Source: Mesorhizobium sp. NFR06
GTDB taxonomy: Bacteria; Pseudomonadota; Alphaproteobacteria; Rhizobiales; Rhizobiaceae
NCBI RefSeq assembly: GCF_900115245.1
Contig: NZ_FOVT01000002.1
Span: 377,005 to 441,004 of the forward strand
Reading direction: 5' to 3'
DNA length: 64,000 nt
The notes under the pieces are model-generated. The model was given only the letters and a program-made list of their open reading frames with translations, did no database searches and was not told the DNA's origin. The position numbers were made by a program, and so were the translations under genes. This document shows positions 53,716-62,187 of this stretch, piece by piece; position 1 is the stretch's first letter, and every line of letters starts with the position of its first letter.

Positions 53716-54069
53716 AGGCGATTAGCGAGCACGCATCGGCCTCAATAGTTTAGCCGGAATGCATGTTAGCAAGTATCTATTCTTGCTCTAAATACCTGTT
53801 CTTGAATAACTCTCCGGCGCATTTTTCAACTAGCTTTCGACAAGCCATGTGATAGCGTCCGGCCTCAAGCTCAGCCGGACGCATCGCGCAGGCCAGAGAT
53901 GGCTGAACGCGGCGCTGCGGCGAATGCGATGATGGCCGTCGGACCGGAAAAGGCCGAACGCCGATGGCTCGTTTGAAGCCGGCGGTTCCGCCGACACGGA
54001 ACCTTTGACGATCGCTGCGGCAAGCTCGCCTTTACGGGCCTCGGCCGGCAGATCGGACTGGAGAGGGGA
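53716..54069. other. Intergenic gap with a perfect hairpin
   Basis: No supported gene. Bases 53740-53840 are AT-rich. GCGTCCGGC (53855-53863) and GCCGGACGC (53874-53882) form a 9-bp stem without a T run. Upstream promoter of the next gene, or a small RNA; neither can be shown. GGAGAGGGGA before 54070 is the next gene's ribosome site. Confidence 0.4.
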
Positions 54070-54783
54070 ATGAGCACTTTCTTCTACATGCTTCTGGCGT
54101 TCGTTGTGGGTATCCTGGTTGGCTGGTTCATCTGGGGCCGCCTGCGCGCTGAGCTCGACAGCCTGCGTGGCGACCTCGATCGCTCGCGAAGCGAGCGCGA
54201 CAAGTTGCGCGCCGATGGCGATCGGTTGAAGGGCGAGCTCGATGCCTGCGGCCGTGCCCGCGCCGATCTCGAAAGCCGCCTGCGTGACGCGCCGGCGGCC
54301 AAGGCTGGCGCCGACAAGGCGGCCACGCCGGCGCCGGCGACAGCGATGTCGACGCCGGCGGCGAAATCGGCGACGGCCAAGGCCGCGTCCGCGAAGTCGG
54401 CCCCTGCAAAGAAGCCGGCCGCAACGAAGACCGCGGCAGCTTCGAAGCCGGTAGCCAAGGCCGCCGCCCCCAAGAAAGCGGCAGCGCCCGCGGCAAAGAA
54501 GGCCTCCGCACCGCGGGTCGCGACCGGCAAGGCCGACAATCTGCGCCGCCTCATCGGCATCGGCCCGGTCAATGAAAAACTGCTCAAAGGCCAGGGCGTC
54601 ACCAGCTACGCGCAGATCGCCGCCTGGACCGCCGCCGACGTCAAGCGCATCGAGGAGGTGCTCAATTTCGACGGCCGCGTCGCGCGTGAAAAATGGATCG
54701 AGCAGGCGAAATTGCTGGCCGCCGGCGATGAGGCGGAATTCGCTCGCCGCTTCCCGACCGCGGGAACCGCAAGCAACACCTGA
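54070..54783 (+). CDS. Membrane-anchored coiled-coil/HhH-like protein
   Basis: 237 residues with four parts: a membrane helix (4-23), a coiled coil (about 25-72, RAELDSLRGDLDRSRSERDKL), an Ala/Lys/Pro-rich histone-H1-like stretch (75-150), and a C-terminal helix-hairpin-helix-like domain (LRRLIGIGPVNEKLLKGQGVTSYAQIAAWT). Similar C-terminal domains occur appended to ribosomal L21 and NADH dehydrogenase subunits in alphaproteobacteria. A membrane-linked nucleic-acid binder is possible but unproven. Confidence 0.8.
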   Translation: MSTFFYMLLAFVVGILVGWFIWGRLRAELDSLRGDLDRSRSERDKLRADGDRLKGELDACGRARADLESRLRDAPAAKAGADKAATPAPATAMSTPAAKSATAKAASAKSAPAKKPAATKTAAASKPVAKAAAPKKAAAPAAKKASAPRVATGKADNLRRLIGIGPVNEKLLKGQGVTSYAQIAAWTAADVKRIEEVLNFDGRVAREKWIEQAKLLAAGDEAEFARRFPTAGTASNT

Positions 54784-54804
54784 GCAACCAACTTGTTGGC
54801 GGAA

Positions 54805-54838
54805 AAGGCGGCGTCCTCGCGGGCGCCGTCTTAGGTTT
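54805..54838 (+). terminator. Terminator after the HhH-like gene
   Basis: AAGGCGGCG (54805-54813) pairs with CGCCGTCTT (54824-54832, one G-T), followed by AGGTTTTG. Located 22 bases after the stop codon. Confidence 0.6.
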
Positions 54839-54939
54839 TGGGCACAACCAGCTTTGCGCCGCCAGACGCCGCTCCCTCGATTGCGCCTCGCCGAGCCCCC
54901 ATATAGAGCGGTGGACTTAATTGTCCGCATCCGAGGCTC

Positions 54940-56085
54940 ATGTCCCTGCCCGCAGCCATTTTCCGCAACGACGCGACCGCCCGTCAGCTGGTCTTCGACC
55001 GGCCGCATGAGGTGTTCGTCGCGCATGAGGCGGATGAATTCCTGCCCGCGCTTGCGAGGGCGCAGGCCGCCTCGGACTCGGGCAAATGGCTGGCCGGCTA
55101 CTTCTCCTACGAAGCCGGCTACCTGCTTGAGCCGAAACTGGTGCCGCTGCTGCCCGAAGGTCGGCGCGCGCCGCTGATCTGCATTGGCGCCTTCGATGCG
55201 CCGGTCGAACAAACGGTGCCGCAGGTGCCGTCGTCCGCCAGCAACGGACCGATCTTCGATGCAAGGGCAACATGGTCCGCCGAGGACTATGCCCGTCGTT
55301 TCGCGCGCCTTCACAACCACATCCGCAAGGGCGATTGCTACCAGGGCAACCTCACCTTCCCGGTCCGTGCGCAATGGTCCGGCGATCCGCTCGCCGCGTT
55401 CGACGCGCTGACCGAACGCCAGCCGGTGAAATACGGTGCGCTGGTCTCGCTCGGCGATCCGATCGTGTTGTCGCGCTCGCCCGAATTGTTCTTCGAGGTC
55501 GATGCCGACGGCATGATCGAGACGCACCCGATGAAGGGCACCGCGCCGCGCGGCGCGACCAAGGCCGAAGACGAGCGGCTCAAGGCTTTCCTGCGCAACG
55601 ACGAGAAGAACCAGGCCGAGAACCGGATGATCGTCGACCTGCTGCGCAACGACATCTCGCTGATCAGCGAGGTCGGCACGCTGGACGTGCCCGAGCTGTT
55701 TCGCATCGAGACTTATCCAACCGTGCACCAGATGGTGAGCCGCGTGCGGGCAAGGCTTCTGCCCGACATCGGTATCCGTCGGATCTTCGCCGCGCTCTTC
55801 CCCTGCGGCTCGATCACCGGCGCGCCGAAAATCCGCGCCATGGAGATCCTGCACGAGCTGGAAGACGCACCGCGCGACGTCTATTGCGGGGCCATCGGCT
55901 GGATCGCGCCGGGCGGCAGGATGCGGTTTTCGGTGGCGATCCGCACCATCTCGCTCTTTGCCGACGGCGAGGCCGTCTACAATGTCGGCGGCGGCGTCGT
56001 TTTCGATTCGACTGCCGAGGAGGAGTATCGGGAGTGTCTGTTGAAAGCGCGCTTCGCAACGGGAACGGTGCCGGCTTCGAGCTGA
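54940..56085 (+). CDS. pabB: Aminodeoxychorismate synthase component I
   Basis: 381 residues, chorismate-binding enzyme: amination of chorismate for p-aminobenzoate and folate synthesis. Motifs EDYARRFARLHNHIRKGDCYQGNLTFP, HPMKGTAPRG, EKNQAENRMIVDLLRNDIS and FPCGSITGAPKIRAMEIL are diagnostic. It lacks most of the N-terminal extension of larger PabB proteins. pabC overlaps its 3' end, giving a coupled pair; no pabA glutaminase gene is nearby. Confidence 0.93.
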   Translation: MSLPAAIFRNDATARQLVFDRPHEVFVAHEADEFLPALARAQAASDSGKWLAGYFSYEAGYLLEPKLVPLLPEGRRAPLICIGAFDAPVEQTVPQVPSSASNGPIFDARATWSAEDYARRFARLHNHIRKGDCYQGNLTFPVRAQWSGDPLAAFDALTERQPVKYGALVSLGDPIVLSRSPELFFEVDADGMIETHPMKGTAPRGATKAEDERLKAFLRNDEKNQAENRMIVDLLRNDISLISEVGTLDVPELFRIETYPTVHQMVSRVRARLLPDIGIRRIFAALFPCGSITGAPKIRAMEILHELEDAPRDVYCGAIGWIAPGGRMRFSVAIRTISLFADGEAVYNVGGGVVFDSTAEEEYRECLLKARFATGTVPASS

Positions 56086-56696
56086 TCGAGACCATGCGCT
56101 GGGAGCCGGGATCAGGCTTCCTGCGCCTCGAGCGCCACCTTGCGAGGCTTTATGCGTCAGCCGCCGAACTGGGCTTCGCCTGCGATCCCGAGCGGATCGG
56201 GCAGGCGCTTTCCGGCGCCGTCGGCGGACGCGGGCTCGCCCTGCGCGTGCGCCTTGCTTTGCAGAGCAATGGCGAAGCGGCGGCGGCAGCCCAAGCCTAC
56301 GAACCGCTGCCGGCGGACAAGGTTTGGCGCTTGCAGTTGGCGCGAATCCGTCTCGATTCCGGCAACATGCTGTTGCGCCACAAGACAAACCGGCGGGAGA
56401 CCTACCAGCATGCGCGCGCGGAATATCTCGCCACCCGCGCCGACGAGGTGCTGCTCGCCAACGAGCGCGGCGAGCTCTGCGAGGGCACGATCACCAACGT
56501 CTTCGCCGACTTCGGCGACGGCCTGCTCGCCACCCCCCGCCTCGACTGCGGCCTGCTGCCTGGAATATTGCGCGGCGAGCTGCTGGACGAAGGCCGCGCC
56601 GTTGAAGCGATCTACAGCTTCGACGATCTGAAGGCGGCCAAGGCGATCTTCGTCGGCAACTCGCTGCGCGGGCTGATCCCGGCGCGGCTTGGCTGA
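56034..56696 (+). CDS. pabC: Aminodeoxychorismate lyase-like class IV aminotransferase
   Basis: 220 residues, fold type IV PLP enzyme: releases pyruvate from aminodeoxychorismate. ELIETMRWEPG, PLP Lys in RHKTNRRETYQHA, and NERGELCEGTITNVFA are typical. GTG 56034 with GAGGAGG in front gives a 52-base overlap with pabB; no later start has a comparable site. The pairing with pabB supports the assignment. Confidence 0.88.
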   Translation: MSVESALRNGNGAGFELIETMRWEPGSGFLRLERHLARLYASAAELGFACDPERIGQALSGAVGGRGLALRVRLALQSNGEAAAAAQAYEPLPADKVWRLQLARIRLDSGNMLLRHKTNRRETYQHARAEYLATRADEVLLANERGELCEGTITNVFADFGDGLLATPRLDCGLLPGILRGELLDEGRAVEAIYSFDDLKAAKAIFVGNSLRGLIPARLG

Positions 56697-56703
56697 CATC
56701 GCG

Positions 56704-56746
56704 GCAATTCCAGGAAAGGTGCGCAGCGGTTTTTGTCCGGAATTGC
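56704..56746. repeat. Dispersed intergenic palindromic element, copy C
   Basis: GCAATTCCAGGAAA at the left and CCGGAATTGC at the right; same orientation as copy B. Between pabC and the DUF3445 gene. Confidence 0.75.
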
Positions 56747-56797
56747 GTAATACAAATCGCTTTGGAACCGTCGGCCTATTCTGTTTTGAGGAAACGC

Positions 56798-57727
56798 ATG
56801 ACCATTCGACAGCCGACCCATACGCCCTATGACGGGTCTTCGAAGCCCTTCACCATCGGGCTGAAGCCGCTCGAATTCGAACGTTGGATCGAGGTCGATG
56901 AATTCCTGCTGCCATACCTTGCCGAAAAGCAACGGCTTTACACGGAAATCCCGCACAAGGTCTTTGTCGAGGAGGACGGCACCCGCGAAGCTCAACGCGA
57001 GGTGCTGGACCTGCTCGTCGCGCATCTCGAAGCCGCGCATCCCGGCACGCATCGCCGGAACGGCGCCGAGCCAGTCGGTTTCGAGGGGGCAATCGACCGG
57101 CTGCCTCCCGCCCTGCGCGAGGCGCCGCTCGCAAAAGCTTCGCTGCTCGTTCAGGAAGACCTGATCCTGATGCGACGCGACGGGCGCGGCTGGCGGCTCG
57201 CGGCCGGCTCGCTCTGCTTTCCTTCGTCCTGGTCGCTTCAGGAAAAATTCGGCAGGCCGCTGCAGGAGATCCACGAGCCGGTGCCTGGCTTCGGACCCGG
57301 CACGCGGCCGGCCGAGCTTATCAATCGCATGTTCGACGGCCTGCAGGGACAGGCGGTCGAGCGCTTCAACTGGTCGATCCAGGCTGGCGATGCGCTCTAT
57401 CATCCGCTTTCCAACGTCGAGCGCATCGACCGAGCCACGAATCGCCCGAGCCGCTTCCCGGACGGCGACGTTAACGCGCATGCCTTCATTCGCGTCGAGC
57501 GCCAGACGCTTCGCAAGTTGCCGGCCTCGCGCGACATCCTGTTCACCATCCGCATTCACCTCGATCCGCTCAAGGTGCTCGCGCGCCATCCCGACCGGGC
57601 GGCGCTGGCGGCGTCGTTCGCGGAGCAGCTCCTGGTCCTCGACCGGGAACAGCTCGACTACAAGGGCATGACCGCCGACCGCGACCGGCTGGTTGCCTTG
57701 CTGAACGACATCGCCAGATCGGCTTAA
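56798..57727 (+). CDS. DUF3445, haem-dependent oxidative N-demethylase-like protein
   Basis: 309 residues. Family features: LYTEIPHKVFVEEDG, LLVQEDLILMRRDGRGWRL, GSLCFPSSWSLQEKFG, IHEPVPGF, FNWSIQAGDALYHP, FIRVERQTLRKLP. Some members are haem enzymes that demethylate secondary amines such as dimethylamine; the substrate here is unknown. ATG 56798 follows GAGGAA. Confidence 0.85.
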   Translation: MTIRQPTHTPYDGSSKPFTIGLKPLEFERWIEVDEFLLPYLAEKQRLYTEIPHKVFVEEDGTREAQREVLDLLVAHLEAAHPGTHRRNGAEPVGFEGAIDRLPPALREAPLAKASLLVQEDLILMRRDGRGWRLAAGSLCFPSSWSLQEKFGRPLQEIHEPVPGFGPGTRPAELINRMFDGLQGQAVERFNWSIQAGDALYHPLSNVERIDRATNRPSRFPDGDVNAHAFIRVERQTLRKLPASRDILFTIRIHLDPLKVLARHPDRAALAASFAEQLLVLDREQLDYKGMTADRDRLVALLNDIARSA

Positions 57728-57730
57728 CCA

Positions 57731-57767
57731 CGCCGCCAGGCCGGCCTGGCGGCGGTTGGCGCTTTTC
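57731..57767 (+). terminator. Terminator-like palindrome after the DUF3445 gene
   Basis: A perfect 24-bp palindrome (57731-57754, CGCCGCCAGGCC and its complement) 3 bases after the stop; TTTT follows at 57762. As DNA it has no loop, so an RNA hairpin would open the central CCGG. Confidence 0.5.
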
Positions 57768-57807
57768 GCTGGTTTATGACAATGATCTGTGGTGTAGCGC
57801 TTGGCCG

Positions 57808-57826
57808 CCGGGCGAAAACCGCCCGG
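57808..57826 (+). promoter_or_regulatory. Hairpin in the homospermidine synthase leader
   Basis: CCGGGCG (57808-57814) and CGCCCGG (57820-57826) pair around AAAAC, followed by TTTG, 31 bases before the hss start. Could be an attenuator or simply the end of an upstream transcript. Confidence 0.4.
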
Positions 57827-57857
57827 TTTGTGCGTGTTTGAAGGAGTGTGCGAAAAA

Positions 57858-59303
57858 ATGGCGAATGAAAACTGGCCCGTTTACGGTGAAATCACCGGCC
57901 CTGTCGTGATGATCGGCTTCGGCTCGATCGGACGGGGAACGCTGCCGCTGATCGAACGCCATTTCAAGTTCGACAAGTCGCGCATGACGGTCGTTGACCC
58001 GCGCGACACCGACCGCAAGCTGCTCGACGAGCGTGGCATTACCTTCGTCCAGGAAGCGGTGACCGAGAAGAATTACAAGAAGCTGCTCACGCCGCTTCTG
58101 ACCAATGGCGGCGGCCAGGGCTTTTGCGTCAACCTGTCGGTCGACACCGGCTCGGTGGACCTGATGAAATTGTGCCGCAAGCTCGGCGTGCTCTATATCG
58201 ATACCGTCGTCGAGCCGTGGCTCGGCTTCTATTTCGACGCCGAGGCCGACAGTGCCAGCCGCACCAACTACGCGCTGCGCGAGGCGATGATCAAGGAAAA
58301 GCACGACAAGCCGGGCGGCCCTACGGCGATCTCCACCTGCGGCGCCAATCCCGGCATGGTTTCGTGGTTCGTCAAAAAGGCGCTGGTCAACCTCGCCACC
58401 GACCTTGGTCTCGAGTTTTCAGAGCCCGCGCAGGAAGATCGCGAGGCCTGGGCCAAGCTGATGAAAAAGGCCGGCGTCAAGGGCATCCATATCGCCGAGC
58501 GGGACACTCAGCGCACCAAGAAGCCGAAGCCGATAGACGTGTTCTGGAACACCTGGTCGGTCGAGGGCTTCATCTCGGAAGGCTTGCAGCCGGCCGAGCT
58601 CGGCTGGGGCACGCATGAGAACTGGATGCCGAAGAACGGCAAGAAGCACAAGAACGGCTCCAAGGCGGCTATCTATCTAGAGCAGCCCGGCGCCAACACG
58701 CGCGTGCGCAGCTGGTGCCCGACGTCGGGCGCGCAATACGGCCTGCTGGTGACACACAACGAGTCGATCTCGATCGCCGATTTCTTCACCGTGCGCTCGA
58801 AGAAGGGCAAGGTTCAATACCGCCCGACCTGCCACTACGCGTATCACCCCTGCAATGATGCCTTGTTGTCGCTGGACGAGATGTTCGGCGCCGCCGGCAA
58901 GCCTCAGCCGGTCCATCACGTGCTCGATGAGAACGAGCTGGTCGACGGCATCGACGAGCTCGGCGTGCTGCTCTACGGCCACGCCAAGAATGCCTATTGG
59001 TACGGCTCGCAGCTGTCGCTGGCCGAGGCACGCAAGCTCGCCCCCTACCAGAACGCCACCGGCATGCAGGTCACCTCTGCGGTGCTTGCCGGCATGGTCT
59101 GGGCGCTGGAGAACCCCGTGGCCGGCATCGTCGAGGCGGACGAGATGGACTACCGGCGTTGCCTCGAAGTGCAGTTGCCTTATCTGGGGCCGGTCAGGGG
59201 CCACTACACCGACTGGACGCCGCTGGATAACCGCCCCGGCCTCTTCCCGGAGGATCTGGACAAGGACGACCCGTGGCAGTTCCGCAACATTCTGGTCCGA
59301 TAG
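57858..59303 (+). CDS. hss: Homospermidine synthase
   Basis: 481 residues. Makes sym-homospermidine, the main rhizobial polyamine, from putrescine with NAD. Nucleotide motif IGFGSIGRGTLP (about 19-30), PGMVSWFVKKALVNLA, CHYAYHPCNDALLSL and the C-terminal WTPLDNRPGLFPEDLDKDDPWQFRN are family marks. AAGGAG lies 12 bases before ATG 57858. Its substrate is supplied by the decarboxylase at 32119. Confidence 0.95.
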   Translation: MANENWPVYGEITGPVVMIGFGSIGRGTLPLIERHFKFDKSRMTVVDPRDTDRKLLDERGITFVQEAVTEKNYKKLLTPLLTNGGGQGFCVNLSVDTGSVDLMKLCRKLGVLYIDTVVEPWLGFYFDAEADSASRTNYALREAMIKEKHDKPGGPTAISTCGANPGMVSWFVKKALVNLATDLGLEFSEPAQEDREAWAKLMKKAGVKGIHIAERDTQRTKKPKPIDVFWNTWSVEGFISEGLQPAELGWGTHENWMPKNGKKHKNGSKAAIYLEQPGANTRVRSWCPTSGAQYGLLVTHNESISIADFFTVRSKKGKVQYRPTCHYAYHPCNDALLSLDEMFGAAGKPQPVHHVLDENELVDGIDELGVLLYGHAKNAYWYGSQLSLAEARKLAPYQNATGMQVTSAVLAGMVWALENPVAGIVEADEMDYRRCLEVQLPYLGPVRGHYTDWTPLDNRPGLFPEDLDKDDPWQFRNILVR

Positions 59304-59389
59304 CGCTTCGGCCCGCATGTCTGTGCGCCTTGCAATCGCCCGGAAATCGGGCGATTGAGTATCGGCGGACTGAGGAGAGGATTTCCAAA

Positions 59390-59767
59390 ATGACCATTGC
59401 GCGCAAACTGCTTTCGGCAGGCGCCGCGGCAAGCCTTCTGGCCGCTGCCGCCTGCACCACCACCGGCCCTTCCGATCAATCGTCGATGGCGGGGGCGCCC
59501 AAAGGAGTCGAGGGCTCCTGGATCGACGCCACGGGTCAAGCCGTTTCCACGTTTGGTGGTGGGAAATACACGACGGTTGCCGCCCAGACCGGCGAGAAAT
59601 TTGCGGAAGGCACCTACACGATGACCGGCGCCACTTCGGTAGAAATCACCGGTACCTCGCTAATTCGCCAGACGCCGATCCACACCAATTGCCTGCTGGT
59701 ATCTATCAACCAGCTGAACTGCACGGACGCGACCGGGAAGAATTTCGTCTTCACGCGGCGCTCCTGA
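59390..59767 (+). CDS. Small probable lipoprotein
   Basis: 125 residues. N-terminal signal with a lipobox-like end at Cys22 (SLLAAAAC), a Ser/Gly-rich linker, then a compact beta-rich domain (GSWIDATGQAVSTFGGG, KFAEGTYTMTGATSVEITG, NCLLVSINQLNC) with two Cys that may pair. It resembles the Omp10/outer-membrane lipoprotein group of Rhizobiales. TGAGGAGAGG precedes the start. Followed by a strong terminator. Confidence 0.8.
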   Translation: MTIARKLLSAGAAASLLAAAACTTTGPSDQSSMAGAPKGVEGSWIDATGQAVSTFGGGKYTTVAAQTGEKFAEGTYTMTGATSVEITGTSLIRQTPIHTNCLLVSINQLNCTDATGKNFVFTRRS

Positions 59768-59789
59768 ACGGCGGTAATCGGCTCGAATT

Positions 59790-59824
59790 AAAGGGATGGC
59801 GGCGCAAGCCGCCGTCCCTTTTTT
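59790..59824 (+). terminator. Rho-independent terminator of the lipoprotein gene
   Basis: AAAGGGATGGCGGC (59790-59803) pairs with GCCGCCGTCCCTT around GCAA, one mismatch, followed by a run of T to 59824. Confidence 0.9.
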
Positions 59825-59959
59825 ATGCCGGCAAACATCTCCCTATTTCCGCTTGCATCGGCCGGTACCCGATGTGAACATGACCGGAAGCTGACTGTTA
59901 TTTTCCAGTCGAGCGAGGGCGTTAAGCACCTGCGAAGTCAGCTTATCCGGGAGACGACG

Positions 59960-62038
59960 ATGAAGAAGATTGCCGCCATTCTAGCCCTGTCCGCCTCGAC
60001 GCTTGGCTTGTCCTCAGGCGTATCTTTTGCCGACTACACGCTGAACATCCTGCATTTCAACGATTGGCACAGCCGCATCGAAGGCAACAACAAATACGAG
60101 TCGACCTGTTCCGCCGACGAGGAAACCAAGGGCGAATGCATCGGCGGCGCCGGCCGCTTGATCACCGCGATCGGCCAGGAGCGCAAGAAGCTCGAAGGGC
60201 AGAACGTGCTGCTGCTAAATGCGGGCGACAGCTTCCAGGGATCGCTGTTCTACACCACCTACAAGGGCGCCGTGGAAGAGGAATTCCTCAACCAGATCAA
60301 ACCCGACGCCGTGACGCTCGGCAATCACGAATTCGACGATGGCGAGAGCGCGCTGGTTCCCTTCCTCGACAAGGCGAAATTCCCGATCATCAGCGCTAAT
60401 GTCCTACCCAACGACAAGTCCGGCGCCGCGGGCAAGATCAAGCCGTCGATCGTCGTCGAAGTTGGCGGACAGAAAATCGGCATCATCGGCGCCGTCACCA
60501 ACGACACGCCGGAACTCGCCTCGCCCGGCCCGAACATCGCCATCGCGGACGACGTCAAGTCGATCACGGCGGAAGTCGAGAAGCTCAAGGCGCAAGGCAT
60601 CAACAAGATCATCGCGGTCACTCATATCGGCTACCGGCGCGAGCGCGACGTCATCGCCAAGATCCCGGGTATCGACGTGGTGGTGGGCGGCCACAGCCAC
60701 ACGCTTCTGTCGAACACCGATCCGAAGGCCGAGGGACCGTATCCGACGATGGTCGACAACCCCGACGGCTCCAAGGTGCCGGTGGTGCAGGCCGCGTCCT
60801 ATTCGAAATATCTGGGCGAGTTCAAGGTCGTGTTCGACGACAACGGCGTCGTCAAGGAGGCCAGCGGCGCCCCGATCCATCTCGACAAGTCGATCACGCC
60901 CGATCCCGCCGTTCTTGCTCGCATCAAGGAACTCGGCGCGCCGATCGAGGCGCTGAAGAACAAGGAGGTTGCCGAAACCACCAAGGCAATCGACGGCAGC
61001 CGCGACAATTGCCGCGCCCGCGAATGCGAGATGGGCAATCTCGTTTCCGACGCCATCCTCGACCGCACCAAGGGCCAGGGTGTCGAAATCGCCATCTCGA
61101 ACGGCGGCGGCCTGCGCGCCTCGATCGACCAGGGCACGGTGACCATGGGCGAGGTGCTGACGGTGCTGCCGTTCCAGAACACGCTGGCGACCTTCAAGAT
61201 CTCGGGCAAGGACCTGGTTGCTGGCCTCGAAAGCGGCCTCAGCCAGATCGAGGACGGCGCCGGCCGCTTCCCGCAGGTTGCCGGCCTCAAATATTCCTTC
61301 GACAAGTCGGTCGCGCCCAATGCCGGCCGCGTCAAATCCGTCGAGGTGATGGAGAACGGCGCCTGGGTGCCGCTCGACCCGGACAAGCAATACCTGGTCG
61401 CCACCAACAACTATGTCCGCCAGGGCGGCGACGGCTACAAGGTCTTCGCCGACAAGGCCACGGACGCCTACGACTACGGCCCCGGCCTGGAGCAGGTGGT
61501 GGCCGATTATCTCGGCGCGCACCGGCCCTACACGCCGAAGCTTGATGGCCGCATCACCGAGATCGCGGCAACCACGGCGGCGGCCACGCCCGCCAAGCCG
61601 GCGCAGACCGCTCCTGCCGCCACAACCCAGGCCCCGGCAGCGGAGGCGGCGAAGTCGGCCGGGGCTGCGCCGGCAAGCAGCGAACCGGCGATGCCGGCTT
61701 TGCCTTCCGGTTCCAGCGACATTGCCGGCTCGCCGCCAGCCGTTCCGGCAGGGGCTGCACCCGCAGCGGAACCGGCAAAGCCTGCCCAGACCACTCCGGC
61801 AACACCGACCCCAGCTCCCGCTGCCGAACCGGCCAAGCCGGCGCAACCAACGCCGGCGCAAGCGAAGCCGGCCGAGACCAGCCATACCGTCGCTGCCGGC
61901 GATACTTATTGGGACCTGGCCAAGCAAGCCTATGGCGATGCCACCAAGTGGAAGGTCATCTCCGAAGCCAACAAGGACTACAAGCCTCGTCGCCTGCCGC
62001 TCGGCGCGACGCTGACCATTCCGCCGGCCGCGAAATGA
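59960..62038 (+). CDS. Exported 5'-nucleotidase/metallophosphatase with LysM domain
   Basis: 692 residues. Signal peptide (1-24), metallophosphatase domain with LHFNDWHSRIEG, NAGDSFQGS, LGNHEFDDG and GGHSHT, then the 5'-nucleotidase C-terminal domain (ISNGGGLRASIDQGTVTMGEVLTVLPFQNTLA). A 120-residue Ala/Pro/Thr linker leads to a C-terminal LysM domain (SHTVAAGDTYWDLAKQAYGD) that should bind peptidoglycan. Probably hydrolyses nucleotides in the periplasm. ATG 59960 follows GGGAG. Confidence 0.92.
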   Translation: MKKIAAILALSASTLGLSSGVSFADYTLNILHFNDWHSRIEGNNKYESTCSADEETKGECIGGAGRLITAIGQERKKLEGQNVLLLNAGDSFQGSLFYTTYKGAVEEEFLNQIKPDAVTLGNHEFDDGESALVPFLDKAKFPIISANVLPNDKSGAAGKIKPSIVVEVGGQKIGIIGAVTNDTPELASPGPNIAIADDVKSITAEVEKLKAQGINKIIAVTHIGYRRERDVIAKIPGIDVVVGGHSHTLLSNTDPKAEGPYPTMVDNPDGSKVPVVQAASYSKYLGEFKVVFDDNGVVKEASGAPIHLDKSITPDPAVLARIKELGAPIEALKNKEVAETTKAIDGSRDNCRARECEMGNLVSDAILDRTKGQGVEIAISNGGGLRASIDQGTVTMGEVLTVLPFQNTLATFKISGKDLVAGLESGLSQIEDGAGRFPQVAGLKYSFDKSVAPNAGRVKSVEVMENGAWVPLDPDKQYLVATNNYVRQGGDGYKVFADKATDAYDYGPGLEQVVADYLGAHRPYTPKLDGRITEIAATTAAATPAKPAQTAPAATTQAPAAEAAKSAGAAPASSEPAMPALPSGSSDIAGSPPAVPAGAAPAAEPAKPAQTTPATPTPAPAAEPAKPAQPTPAQAKPAETSHTVAAGDTYWDLAKQAYGDATKWKVISEANKDYKPRRLPLGATLTIPPAAK

Positions 62039-62060
62039 CGCCTGACCGAGACTGATCGCG

Positions 62061-62092
62061 CCCGCCCGGAAAACCGGGCGGGTGTTCCTTTT
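62061..62092 (+). terminator. Terminator of the nucleotidase gene
   Basis: CCCGCCCGG (62061-62069) and CCGGGCGGG (62074-62082) pair around AAAA, followed by TGTTCCTTTT. Confidence 0.75.
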
Positions 62093-62187
62093 GCAGACCA
62101 TAACGCGATAAGGTGCGGCCAGACGCGGCATTGAAAACCGGCAGGGCATCGCTAGTTTCCGCGGCGCTGCTCTCCGGAGATCCCTTG

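Noticed and set aside
53830-56388. An 852-residue open frame on the minus strand
   Set aside because: It runs antisense to pabB and the HhH-like gene, has Arg/Gly/Ala-rich low-complexity text and no family motif. Long antisense frames are expected at this GC content.
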